This document shows, piece by piece, positions 19,038 through 30,220 of a stretch of 64,000 bases of DNA (its first letter is position 1; each line of letters starts with the position of its first letter). A program made the position numbers and the translations under genes. The DNA comes from Mycobacterium sp. 050128 (lineage in GTDB: Bacteria; Actinomycetota; Actinomycetes; Mycobacteriales; Mycobacteriaceae). Below the pieces are notes generated by a model. It was not told the DNA's origin, searched no databases, and saw nothing but the letters and a program-made list of their open reading frames with translations. The DNA lies in assembly GCF_036409155.1 (NCBI RefSeq), contig NZ_JAZGLW010000002.1, positions 558,001 to 622,000 on the forward strand. Reading direction: 5' to 3'.

Positions 19038-19439
19038 TGACGTTCAACGCAGTTCGCGCACAGCGGCGCGGGGTGTTCGCGCGGCGATGCTCAGTCGGGG
19101 AAGGCTTGCAAGCCGCAGCATTGTGGGTAACGTCCGATCTTTTTGGGTTGTCGTGCGTGCGCACAAGTCAAAGATGGGCGCGAGGTCAACTAAGCGAGAA
19201 CGACTCAACCGGCACAGCAGAACTGCGGCACCGAGCCACCCGTGTCGGTTGGCGGGGCGATCCGCACCGCGGCGCCGTTCCCGGAAAGTCCAGGTCGGGG
19301 GCACAGCGAAGCCGTCCGGTCGAGCATCTGCCTAACCCCCCTGGCTTCGATTGACCTCCGAGAGTACATGAGCGGCGCGATATGCAGCTATGCGCATGAC
19401 TGCGTGACCGTCGGCCACCCCGGGCGGCAACGTGCCGGT
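19038..19439. other. Region between desaturase copy 2 and uvrA
   Basis: This 402-bp stretch has no gene. It contains the shared upstream element and presumably the promoter of desaturase copy 2 and the end of the uvrA transcript. I see no terminator hairpin with a T run. Confidence 0.5.
19193..19237 (-). promoter_or_regulatory. Upstream element shared by both desaturase genes (copy 2)
   Basis: About 156 nt upstream of desaturase copy 2. Same ordered blocks as at 16672-16717 (AGCGA..CGA, CAACCGG, CTGCGGCA, CCGAGCC). Confidence 0.45.
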
Positions 19440-22364
<2,925 letters not shown>

Positions 22365-22486
22365 GCTGCCCCTCTCACTGATTCTTTACCCGCCTGACGG
22401 CGGTTACTGCGCACGGCGCATTCCATGCTAGGTGCCCCCACCGACAAGACACCCATCCCAACCGACGGAGCAGTAACGTGACCGCT

Positions 22487-22546
22487 ATGACCCGCGCCGG
22501 CGACGATGTCCCGGCGCACGCCGGGACTGAGGAGTGGCGCGCATGA
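22487..22546 (+). CDS. Possible 19-residue leader ORF
   Basis: ATG 22487 opens a short frame (MTRAGDDVPAHAGTEEWRA) whose TGA overlaps the ATG of the next gene as ATGA. The overlap suggests translational coupling, but no other evidence for expression exists and the frame could be fortuitous in GC-rich DNA. Confidence 0.25.
   Translation: MTRAGDDVPAHAGTEEWRA
22508..22527. promoter_or_regulatory. Perfect 9+9 bp inverted repeat before the metallo-beta-lactamase gene
   Basis: GTCCCGGCG-CA-CGCCGGGAC lies one base before the TGAGGAG Shine-Dalgarno region. As DNA it could be an operator; as RNA it could fold next to the ribosome-binding site and affect translation. Confidence 0.45.
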
Positions 22547-23220
22547 CGATCGTGGACGATAACTACACCGGACACGTCGACCCTGGTAACGCCGCCCGTC
22601 GCACCCTGCCCGGGGTCACCATCGTCAAGGCGTCGGTGGGCCCGATGGATAACAACGCCTACTTGGTGACATGTTCGGCGACCGGGGAAACGCTTCTGAT
22701 CGACGCCGCCAACGACGCTGACGTCCTGATCGACCTGGTCCAACGGTACGCCCCGAAGGTGTCGCTGATCGTGACCAGCCATCAGCACTTCGATCACTGG
22801 CAGGCGCTGGAGGCCGTCGCCGCCGCCACCGGCGCGCCGACCGCCTCGCACGAGATCGACGCCGAACCGCTGCCCGTCAAACCGGATCGGTTTCTTGCCA
22901 ACGGCGACACCGTGCACATCGGCAATTTGACGTTCCACGTGATCCACTTGCGCGGGCACACTCCGGGGTCGGTCGCGCTGGCCCTCGACGGTCCGGCGAC
23001 GGGCGGCGTCACGCAGTTGTTTACCGGCGACTGCCTCTTTCCCGGCGGAGTGGGCAAGACCTGGCAGGAGGGCGACTTCACCCAGCTGCTCGACGACGTC
23101 ACCAGCCGGGTGTTCGAGGTGTATGACGACTCCACCGTCATCTATCCCGGCCACGGCGACGACACGGTGCTGGGCGCCGAGCGCCCCCATCTGAGCGAAT
23201 GGCGCGAGCGAGGCTGGTAA
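22543..23220 (+). CDS. Metallo-beta-lactamase fold hydrolase (Rv1637c-like, glyoxalase II-like)
   Basis: Soluble hydrolase of 225 residues. The di-metal site is complete: HQHFDHW (the HxHxDH motif), the downstream His in LRGHTPGS, the bridging Asp in FTGDCLFPGG and the terminal His in YPGHGDDT. Such proteins include glyoxalase II and other thioester hydrolases; the mycobacterial substrate is unknown. ATG 22543 lies 8 nt after TGAGGAG; GTG 22534 falls within that site and is unlikely. It is divergent from uvrA, as in M. tuberculosis. Confidence 0.88.
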   Translation: MTIVDDNYTGHVDPGNAARRTLPGVTIVKASVGPMDNNAYLVTCSATGETLLIDAANDADVLIDLVQRYAPKVSLIVTSHQHFDHWQALEAVAAATGAPTASHEIDAEPLPVKPDRFLANGDTVHIGNLTFHVIHLRGHTPGSVALALDGPATGGVTQLFTGDCLFPGGVGKTWQEGDFTQLLDDVTSRVFEVYDDSTVIYPGHGDDTVLGAERPHLSEWRERGW

Positions 23221-23556
23221 CCGCTCGGCAATTGCCTTGCGGTTGAACATGATTCGGGTCCCGTCGCCCCGACTTTGATAGCGCGCGAAGCGATCCAGCG
23301 CCACACCTGCCGGGCCCGCGCACAGAAACCCGATTGAGCAGCGCCGAAACACCCTCCGCCGCAGGCGTCGCTCGGTAGCATGCGAGCAAATATCCGACGC
23401 ATTGAAGGTGATCCCGGTTGTCGTCAACTGCGCAGAGGTTGCGGGCAATTCAGCCTTTCGGCGCTCATCCGCCCGCTGTGCCCGTCATTCCCGAGATGTC
23501 CACTTCACGCCAGCCGTGCAGGCGGTCGTGCCCAATTAACTGATTGGCGAACGGAA
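23221..23556. other. Upstream region of the PPE gene
   Basis: This 336-bp region contains no gene and no PE partner. TAGCAT at 23376-23381 matches the -10 consensus and would give a ~170-nt leader for the PPE gene. I see nothing else. Confidence 0.45.
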
Positions 23557-24978
23557 ATGGATTATGCAGCGTTACCGCCGGAGGTCAATTCCGGCCGGAT
23601 GTACGCCGGGGCCGGGTCCGTGCCGATGTGGTCGGCCGCGGCGGCCTGGGACGGGCTGGGCGCGGAACTGACCTCCGCGGCGGCCGGGTACCGGTCGGTG
23701 GTGTCCGGGCTGACACGCGAAGCATGGATCGGACCGGCGGCGATGTCGATGCGGGCCGCTGCCATCGTCTTCGCGTCGTGGCTGAACACCACCGCCGAGC
23801 AGGTCAAGGTGGCCGCCCGACAAGCCAGGGCCGCGGCGATGACGTACGAGACCGCCTTTGCCGCGACGGTGCCGCCGGCCTTGATCGCCGAGAACCGCGC
23901 GCTGCTGCTGGCGTTAATCGCGTCGAACCTGTTCGGCCAGAACACCCCGGCGATCTCGGCCACGGAGACGCAGTACAGCGAGATGTGGGCCCAGGATGCG
24001 ACGACGATGTACACCTACGCCAGCGGGTCGGCGGCCGCTTCGAGGTTCGCGCCGTTCACCGATCCGCCGCAGACCACCGATCCCTCCGGGGCCGGTGCGC
24101 AGGACGCCGCGGTGAGCAAGGCCAGCACGTCGGCCGCGGCCAGCCCCAAAGCCCTGACGCAAGTGCTTCAGACGGTGCCGGATGTGCTGGACACGCTGGC
24201 GGGGCAGCCGGGCGATCCGAGCCTGTCGGACATCCTGAATGTCACCGCGAGCAGCACCTACATCGCCAGTGGGGTGTTGTTCATTCTCGGCCCGTTGTTC
24301 ACCGGCCCGATCAATGCGGCGCTGCCGCCCACGATCTTGGGTGCTGCCGCCCCCGCCCTGAGTGCGGCGGGTGCGGCGGCGGGCCTGATCGGCGACACCA
24401 CCCCGGCCGTGTCGGGCGTGGGCACCGCAACGTCGGGTGGCGTGCTGGCGGGTATGGCGCGGTCGCTTCCGGTGGGTGGGCTGTCGGTCCCGCCGGCCTG
24501 GGCCGGCGCGGCGCCGGTGCTCGCCAGCGCGGTGCGCGCATTGCCGGAAGCCGCCCTGGCCGGTCTGCCGGAAGCCGCGATAGACGGGCTGGGCCCCGGC
24601 GCCGGCGCATTGCTGCCGGGCAGCCTGATGGCCGCGGCGGCGGGCGGCGGCGGCGCGGCGGGCGGCGGTTTCGCGGCCACACGCGCCGGCGCCGCGTCCC
24701 AGCGCGGTGCGACTCCGCCGGCCGATCGCGGGACGCCGGCCCGTTACGGCGGCTCTCCCGCGGTGATTCCGCAGGTGGCCCGGGCGACGGGCCCACACGA
24801 GGGGGCGTATCGCCCGGCGACGTTGACCGATCAGCGGGCGCCGGCCACCGAGGGCATGGTGGGCGAGACGCTGCGCGACGAGATCAACGAGCTGCGCAAA
24901 CAGATCTCGGACTTGGCGCTGGAGCGCGATGTGCTGATGCGGTCCCTGGCCTTGTGGGCCAGGGGATCCGCGGAGTAG
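23557..24978 (+). CDS. PPE family protein, SVP subgroup
   Basis: PPE protein of 473 residues, probably exported by an ESX system (ESX-5 usually handles this subgroup) to the cell envelope or outside. The N-terminal PPE domain (1-180) has the PPE motif in DYAALPPEVNSG and the WxG-like and NxxAI..ETQYSEMWAQDA segments. The SVP motif GLSVPPAWAGAAP lies near residue 310. The C-terminus is Gly/Ala-rich and ends in a short coiled coil (ELRKQISDLALERDVLMRSL). The frame extends upstream but MDYAALPPEV is the standard start. No PE gene adjoins it, so it must pair with a PE protein from elsewhere. M. tuberculosis has no PPE gene here. Confidence 0.93.
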   Translation: MDYAALPPEVNSGRMYAGAGSVPMWSAAAAWDGLGAELTSAAAGYRSVVSGLTREAWIGPAAMSMRAAAIVFASWLNTTAEQVKVAARQARAAAMTYETAFAATVPPALIAENRALLLALIASNLFGQNTPAISATETQYSEMWAQDATTMYTYASGSAAASRFAPFTDPPQTTDPSGAGAQDAAVSKASTSAAASPKALTQVLQTVPDVLDTLAGQPGDPSLSDILNVTASSTYIASGVLFILGPLFTGPINAALPPTILGAAAPALSAAGAAAGLIGDTTPAVSGVGTATSGGVLAGMARSLPVGGLSVPPAWAGAAPVLASAVRALPEAALAGLPEAAIDGLGPGAGALLPGSLMAAAAGGGGAAGGGFAATRAGAASQRGATPPADRGTPARYGGSPAVIPQVARATGPHEGAYRPATLTDQRAPATEGMVGETLRDEINELRKQISDLALERDVLMRSLALWARGSAE

Positions 24979-24993
24979 GGCGGAATCCGTTCG

Positions 24994-25437
24994 TCAGGAC
25001 GTGGTGTGCACGATCAAAACGTCGACCTTGGCCCGACGTGACACGTTGGCCGGTACCGAGCCGAGCAAGCGGCCCGCGATCGTGCTGAGGCCGACGTTAC
25101 CGACGACCAGCAGGTCGGCCTTCACGTCTTCGGCCAGGCTGACCAGGGCGTCAACGGGGGCACCGACGATCGGGCGCTCCTCGACGTTCTTCGCACCGGC
25201 CTTGTGCGCCCGCTCCTTGGCGTCCTGCAAGATCGCGTAGATCGGGGCGGTGCCCGAGACCTTGTAGCTCTCCTCCTTCAGAACGTCGGCGGCCCGGCCG
25301 TCCTGGTGCTGAGGCAGATACGCCGACGCGACGATCAGCTTGGCGTCCGCCCCGGCGATGGCTGCCGCCCGTTCGACGGCACGCAGCGATGAGTCCGAGC
25401 CGTCAGTGCCGACCACCACGGTCCGATAAGCGGACAT
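24994..25437 (-). CDS. Universal stress protein, cAMP-binding Rv1636 type
   Basis: Single USP domain of 147 residues, nearly identical in outline to M. tuberculosis Rv1636 (TB15.3), which binds cAMP more tightly than ATP and is abundant in the cytosol. The nucleotide-binding elements are TVVVGTDGSDSS at the N-terminus and the GNVGLSTIAGRLLGSVPANV loop near residue 115. A strong GGGAGGGTAA Shine-Dalgarno precedes ATG 25437. It may buffer cAMP, which fits with two adenylate cyclases in this window. Convergent with the PPE gene. Confidence 0.93.
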   Translation of the reverse strand: MSAYRTVVVGTDGSDSSLRAVERAAAIAGADAKLIVASAYLPQHQDGRAADVLKEESYKVSGTAPIYAILQDAKERAHKAGAKNVEERPIVGAPVDALVSLAEDVKADLLVVGNVGLSTIAGRLLGSVPANVSRRAKVDVLIVHTTS

Positions 25438-25755
25438 TTACCCTCCCAGTATCGTTTGCCAGGCCAACCTCAGGACAGTAGCGCGTTGTCCGATCTGGAT
25501 GGGTCAGATTACCCACACCGAAGTGGTGTGGCGCAAGGCTCCATTTACCGCGCCACGCTGCAGCAACGGCCTCAATTCCCGATAATGAGGCGATGAAATG
25601 TCCCCGCCCAGGCCGGAAGGCGTTGCGTGGCGGCGTTTTCCAGGACCTACGGACGCCGCAGGCGAGGCCCGCCGGCCCCGCCTGGATATCTCCGACCGGC
25701 CGGCCGGACTGCTGGTGACCAGGTCGATCGGGTGCGCCTTACAGTGACAAGCATC
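25438..25755. other. Divergent USP / mannosyltransferase intergenic region
   Basis: This 318-bp region carries the promoters of the two divergent genes. An open frame continues upstream of the mannosyltransferase ATG to 25627, but the residues are Arg/Pro/Gly-rich and look untranslated. Confidence 0.5.
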
Positions 25756-27327
25756 ATGGCTACGTCCGCCCTCGAGCAGCGCTCCCCGGATGCCACCGCC
25801 GAGTCCGGGCCCGGGCCCGCGCGTGGCAGGTTGCTCGACCCGTGGGCGATCGCGGTTCTGGCTGCCGTCATCAGCGGCGCCTGGGCCTGTCGGCCTTCGC
25901 TGTGGTTCGACGAGGGAGCCACGATCTCGGCCGCGGCGAGCCGAACTTTGCCCGAACTGTGGCGGCTGCTGGGCCATGTCGATGCCGTGCACGGCCTGTA
26001 CTACCTGGTGATGCACGGGTGGTTCGCCATCTTTCCGCCGACCGAGTTCTGGTCGCGGGTTCCCAGCGCGCTCGCGATCGGGGTCGCTACCGCCGGTGTC
26101 GTCGTGTTCACCAGGCAATTCACCCCAGGACGCGGCACCGCGGTGTGCGCGGGCGTCGTCTTCGCCATCCTGCCGCGCACCACCTGGGCGGGCATCGAGG
26201 CACGCCCGTATGCGATGTCGGTGGCCGCGGCGATCTGGCTGACGGTTCTGCTGGTCACCGCGGTGCGGCGCAATCGGCGCCGCCTGTGGGTGGGTTATGC
26301 CGTGGCGCTGATGGCGTCGATCCTGTTGAGCCTCAACCTGGTGTTGCTGGTCGGCGTCTACGCGGTGATGGTCGCGCTGCTGGCGCCCAAGGGATCCCGC
26401 AAGTCGCCGGTCATCTGGTGGGCGGCCAGCACGGCCGTCGCGCTGGGCGTGATGACGCCGTTCATCCTGTTCGCGCACGGTCAGGCATTTCAGGTCAACT
26501 GGCTTTTCCCGGTCAGCTGGCACTACGCGTTCGACATCACCCAACGGCAGTATTTCGACCACAGCGTTCCGTTCGCGGTGCTCAGCGGGGTGATCATGGT
26601 GGCCGCGATCGTCGCCCGGCGGTTCGGCGCGCCCGGCCCGGCGGGCGACATGCGCCGCCTGCTGACCATCTGCGTGGGGTGGATCCTGTTGCCCACCACC
26701 GCGGTCGTGGTCTATTCGGCGATCGGCGAGCCGATGTACTTTCCCCGCTATCTGATCCTGACCACGCCCGCGATGGCCGTGCTGCTGGCCGTCTGCATTA
26801 TCACGGTGGCACGACGGCGGTGGGCCATCGTCGGTGTCGTGCTGCTGTTCGCGGTCGCTGCGGTGCCCGACTACCTGTTCGTCCAGCGCTGGCCGTACGC
26901 CAAGGAAGGCTGGGACTACAGCCAGGTTGCCGACCTGATCAGCTCACATGCCGCTCCCGGCGACTGCCTGCTGGCGGATAACACCGTGCCGTGGCGGCCC
27001 GGCCCGATCCGCGCGCTGCTGGCCACCCGGCCCGCGGCGTTTCGGTCGCTGATCGACGTCGAGCGCGGGGTGTACGGGCCCAAGGTCGGTTCGCTGTGGG
27101 ACGGTCACGTCGCGGTGTGGCTGACGACGGCCAAGATCAACAAGTGCACCACGTTGTGGACCATCACCAACTACGACAACTCGTTTCCCGATCATCAGTC
27201 CGGTCAGTCGTTGCCGCCGGGCGCATTCGGCCGCACGCCGGCGTATAAATTCCCCAGCTACCTCGGCTTCCACATCGTCGAGCGCTGGCAATTCCACTAC
27301 TCTCAGGTCGTCAAATCCACCCGGTGA
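25756..27327 (+). CDS. GT-C family mannosyltransferase, multi-pass membrane protein (Rv1635c-like)
   Basis: Polyprenyl-phosphomannose-dependent glycosyltransferase of 523 residues with about ten to eleven transmembrane helices between residues 25 and 400 and an extracytoplasmic C-terminal domain. The Asp-Glu pair in SLWFDEGATIS in the first periplasmic loop is the catalytic signature of GT-C/GT39 enzymes. M. tuberculosis Rv1635c, next to the USP gene Rv1636, adds the mannose cap to lipoarabinomannan (CapA); orthology here is inferred from context and similarity. ATG 25756 is chosen; GTG 25744 (VTSIM) and a longer frame to 25627 are alternatives. Confidence 0.85.
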   Translation: MATSALEQRSPDATAESGPGPARGRLLDPWAIAVLAAVISGAWACRPSLWFDEGATISAAASRTLPELWRLLGHVDAVHGLYYLVMHGWFAIFPPTEFWSRVPSALAIGVATAGVVVFTRQFTPGRGTAVCAGVVFAILPRTTWAGIEARPYAMSVAAAIWLTVLLVTAVRRNRRRLWVGYAVALMASILLSLNLVLLVGVYAVMVALLAPKGSRKSPVIWWAASTAVALGVMTPFILFAHGQAFQVNWLFPVSWHYAFDITQRQYFDHSVPFAVLSGVIMVAAIVARRFGAPGPAGDMRRLLTICVGWILLPTTAVVVYSAIGEPMYFPRYLILTTPAMAVLLAVCIITVARRRWAIVGVVLLFAVAAVPDYLFVQRWPYAKEGWDYSQVADLISSHAAPGDCLLADNTVPWRPGPIRALLATRPAAFRSLIDVERGVYGPKVGSLWDGHVAVWLTTAKINKCTTLWTITNYDNSFPDHQSGQSLPPGAFGRTPAYKFPSYLGFHIVERWQFHYSQVVKSTR

Positions 27328-27354
27328 CCGGGAATGACAATGCCGCGGATCAGG

Positions 27355-28746
27355 TCAGCGCTCGTCGCGGGCCGCGCGATACGACGCCACGACACCGCTG
27401 GCCGCCAGCACCGCGAAAACGAGATACAACGCGCGGGCCGCCGTGGCGTCGTCGGCCTCGGCGAGGTTGACCACCACACCCGCCAGCCCGCCCCCGAATG
27501 CGGCAGACACCAGCTGGACCGTGTTGATCGCCGCGGCCGCGGCACTGCTCTGCTCAGGGTCGTCGGAATCCATCGCACGCACCACCAGGTGCGGCCAGGC
27601 GATCCCGATGCCGGCCCCGGTGATCAGCAGCGCGAGCGCCCACAGCGCGACGAACCCAAGCGGGGCGTATGCGCGCTGCGTCACCGCCGCCAGCGCCAGG
27701 CCCGCTGCCATCACCAACGGACCCGCCACGACGAGGCGCCGGATCACGCGCCGGTCGGTCAGTGAAGCGCTGACGATCTCGCTGCCGGTCCACCCGGTGG
27801 CCAGCGCCGCACCGAGAAACCCGGACTCCACCGGGCTCAGGTCCGCCAACTTCTGGCCGAACAACGGCACATAGATGTTGGCCATCGCGGCGGCCATCTC
27901 CACCGACATGACGATGAAGAGCCACTTGACCGGTCCTGGGCCGAATACGCTGCGCGGCAACACCGCTACTGACGTTCGCCCGTCGACGATGACGAAGACG
28001 ACGACCAGCAGGACGGCGGCGAGCAGCAACCCCAGGTTCTGCACCAGATGGTGCGGAAGGGCCGCAATGCTGACGGTCAATGCGGCCGAACTCATCAGCA
28101 GCAGCGACCAAATGGGCACCTTGCGGGCTGGCGTCACCGGATTGTGGACGATGTGCCCGGGCTGGATGACTCTGCGCACCAACACGACCACCAGCACGGC
28201 CCCGATGCCGGTTGCGGTATGCCCCCACCGCCACAGCCCGAGTTGGGCGAAGATCCCGCCCGCCACCGGGCCGATCAACGTCGATACTCCCCACATCGCG
28301 GAGACCAGCGCCGAGCCGCGGGTCCACAACGAGCGCGGGAGGGCGGTATTGATCAGCGCGTAGCCGAGACCGGCCAACAGTCCGCCGGACACACCTCGCA
28401 ACGCGCGCCCGGCGACAAGAACCGCCATGCTCGGCGCCAGTGCATTCACCACGCTGGCGAGGGCAAACACACTGAGCCCGACCAGGTACGCCCGTCGGGC
28501 CCCGATGCGCTGCAGTACCGGGTGGACCGCCGAGGCGGAGACGACGGAACCGATCAGATACAGCGTCGTCGCCCAGGAAAACAGCCGGGCTCCGCCGATG
28601 TCGGCGATGATGCTCGGAAGCATGCTGACGGTGAGGAATTCGTTGGTGGAGTAGAGCAGAACGCCGGCTGCAAGGACAGTGGACATCCCCAGGTGCTCGC
28701 CGAGCAGCTCGCGCCAACTTCCGGCCTCATCCTTGGTGACGGTCAC
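27355..28746 (-). CDS. MFS drug exporter (Rv1634-like, copy 1)
   Basis: Major facilitator protein of 463 residues with about 14 hydrophobic segments, probably a proton-coupled exporter. The MFS motif A-like loop (RIGARRAYLVG) and the GRALRGVSGGLLAGLGYALI helix are visible. It is clearly a tandem duplicate of the next gene upstream; both align to the single M. tuberculosis gene Rv1634 (about 471 aa), described as a possible drug efflux pump. The GTG start at 28746 lies 6 nt after a TACGGT -10 box, so the mRNA is probably leaderless. Confidence 0.9.
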   Translation of the reverse strand: MTVTKDEAGSWRELLGEHLGMSTVLAAGVLLYSTNEFLTVSMLPSIIADIGGARLFSWATTLYLIGSVVSASAVHPVLQRIGARRAYLVGLSVFALASVVNALAPSMAVLVAGRALRGVSGGLLAGLGYALINTALPRSLWTRGSALVSAMWGVSTLIGPVAGGIFAQLGLWRWGHTATGIGAVLVVVLVRRVIQPGHIVHNPVTPARKVPIWSLLLMSSAALTVSIAALPHHLVQNLGLLLAAVLLVVVFVIVDGRTSVAVLPRSVFGPGPVKWLFIVMSVEMAAAMANIYVPLFGQKLADLSPVESGFLGAALATGWTGSEIVSASLTDRRVIRRLVVAGPLVMAAGLALAAVTQRAYAPLGFVALWALALLITGAGIGIAWPHLVVRAMDSDDPEQSSAAAAAINTVQLVSAAFGGGLAGVVVNLAEADDATAARALYLVFAVLAASGVVASYRAARDER

Positions 28747-28752
28747 TCGTAC

Positions 28753-28758
28753 ACCGTA
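28753..28758 (-). promoter_or_regulatory. -10 box of MFS copy 1 (leaderless start)
   Basis: Minus-strand TACGGT, then 6 nt, then the GTG start. The same hexamer and spacing occur before MFS copy 2. Confidence 0.6.
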
Positions 28759-28790
28759 TGGCGCGGGTTTCCCGTTTCGTCAGCAAAGGA

Positions 28791-30194
28791 TCAGCGTGGT
28801 GCGTGACGATCGCGCCGGCTGGCCAAGGTGGACGCGAAGACGGCCAACGCCGCCAGCCCCGCGATGACGGCGTACAGGCACCGGGCCGCGGCCAAGTCCC
28901 CACCCGCAGCGTGGTTGACGACCACGCCCGCCAGCCCGGCACCGAAGGCCGCGGAGATCAGTTGGACGGTATTGATCGCCGCCGCGGCCGCACCGCCCTC
29001 GGACGGGTCGACGGTGTCCATCGCACGCATCGAGAGATGCGGCCAGGTCATCCCCATCCCGATGCCGGCTACCAGGAATCCCACCGCCCAGACCAGCACG
29101 ACCCCCGTCGGCGCGTCAGCGCGCTGCGTCGCGGCGGCCAGCGCCAAACCCGACGCCATCACCAATGGCGCCACCGCGATCACCCGGTCGACCACGCGGG
29201 GGTCACTCAGCGAGGCGCTGGATAGCTCGGCGATGGTCCAGCCCATGGCCAACACGGCACCCAAAAATCCCGCAGCGACCGGTGTCAGATGGGCCAACCG
29301 CTGACCGAACAACGGCACGTAGGTGTCGACCATCACGGCGGCCATCTGCACCGCCATCGTCAGGTAAATCCATTTCAATGGGCCACGCCTAAAAACGCTG
29401 GGCGGCAATGCTTTTGCATGCATACGCCAGTCGACCAGCACGAAGGCGCCGAGTAGTAACACACCGGCGATCAGCAGGCCTGCCATCGCAAAGACGTTGT
29501 GCGGCAACTCCGCAACGCTTACTGCCAACGCGGCGGCGCCCATCAGCAGCAGCGACAACAGCGGCACCTTAGTAATCGCCGCCTCGGCGCGGGGGCCGGC
29601 GTCGGCGTTGGTGAGAACCCTCGGCACCAACACCGCCATCAGCACGGCGAGCAGGGCCATTGCACCAAATGCCCACCGCCACAATCCAAATTGCGCAAAA
29701 AGGCCGCCTATCGCCGGCCCGACCAAGGTCGCGACCCCCCACATCGCCGACACCAGCGCCGAGCCGCGAGTCCACAGGGAACGCGGGAGGGCAGTGTTGA
29801 TCAGCGAATAGCCCAGGCCGGCCAGCAGGCCACCGGCCACACCCTGCAGGGCGCGTCCGCCGATCAACACCTCCATGTTCGGCGCCAGCGCGCACACGAT
29901 GCTCGCGACGCCGAAGACGGCCAAGCCCCAGAGGAATGACGAACGCGCACCGATGCGCAATCGCAGGGTGTTCACCGTGGCGGCCGCGACGACGGATCCG
30001 ACCAGGTACAGGGTGATCACCCACGCATACAGCCGGCTGCCGCCGATTTCGGCGACGGTGCTCGGGAGCAGGCTGGTGGTCAGAAACTCGGTGGTGGCGT
30101 ACAGCAGCACCCCACCGGCCAGCACGGTGGAGGTTCCGAGATAGCCGCCCAGCAGTTGGCGCCAACTGCCGGTCTGGCTCGTCGTATTCGCCAC
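28791..30194 (-). CDS. MFS drug exporter (Rv1634-like, copy 2)
   Basis: Tandem paralogue of the preceding transporter, 467 residues with about 14 transmembrane segments. Strong similarity runs throughout, for instance GGLLAGLGYSLINTALPRSL and GSALVSAMWGV segments in both. It lies directly downstream of uvrB on the same strand (26 bp), as Rv1634 follows uvrB in reverse in M. tuberculosis, so this copy occupies the ancestral position. It retains its own promoter: TACGGT, 6 nt, GTG. Substrate unknown. Confidence 0.9.
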   Translation of the reverse strand: MANTTSQTGSWRQLLGGYLGTSTVLAGGVLLYATTEFLTTSLLPSTVAEIGGSRLYAWVITLYLVGSVVAAATVNTLRLRIGARSSFLWGLAVFGVASIVCALAPNMEVLIGGRALQGVAGGLLAGLGYSLINTALPRSLWTRGSALVSAMWGVATLVGPAIGGLFAQFGLWRWAFGAMALLAVLMAVLVPRVLTNADAGPRAEAAITKVPLLSLLLMGAAALAVSVAELPHNVFAMAGLLIAGVLLLGAFVLVDWRMHAKALPPSVFRRGPLKWIYLTMAVQMAAVMVDTYVPLFGQRLAHLTPVAAGFLGAVLAMGWTIAELSSASLSDPRVVDRVIAVAPLVMASGLALAAATQRADAPTGVVLVWAVGFLVAGIGMGMTWPHLSMRAMDTVDPSEGGAAAAAINTVQLISAAFGAGLAGVVVNHAAGGDLAAARCLYAVIAGLAALAVFASTLASRRDRHAPR

Positions 30195-30200
30195 CCCTAC

Positions 30201-30206
30201 ACCGTA
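30201..30206 (-). promoter_or_regulatory. -10 box of MFS copy 2 (leaderless start)
   Basis: Minus-strand TACGGT, 6 nt (GTAGGG), then GTG at 30194. It lies just past the convergent-looking end of uvrB, so copy 2 need not rely on the uvrB promoter. Confidence 0.6.
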
Positions 30207-30220
30207 TTAGGCGCCGCGCG

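Noticed and set aside
22365..22486. SOS (LexA) box upstream of uvrA
   Set aside because: No TCGAAC-N4-GTTCGA sequence is present; only a minor 5-bp hairpin (CCGCC-TGAC-GGCGG).
23221..23556. PE partner gene upstream of the PPE gene
   Set aside because: No frame with a PE-type start (SFV..P.) is seen on either strand.
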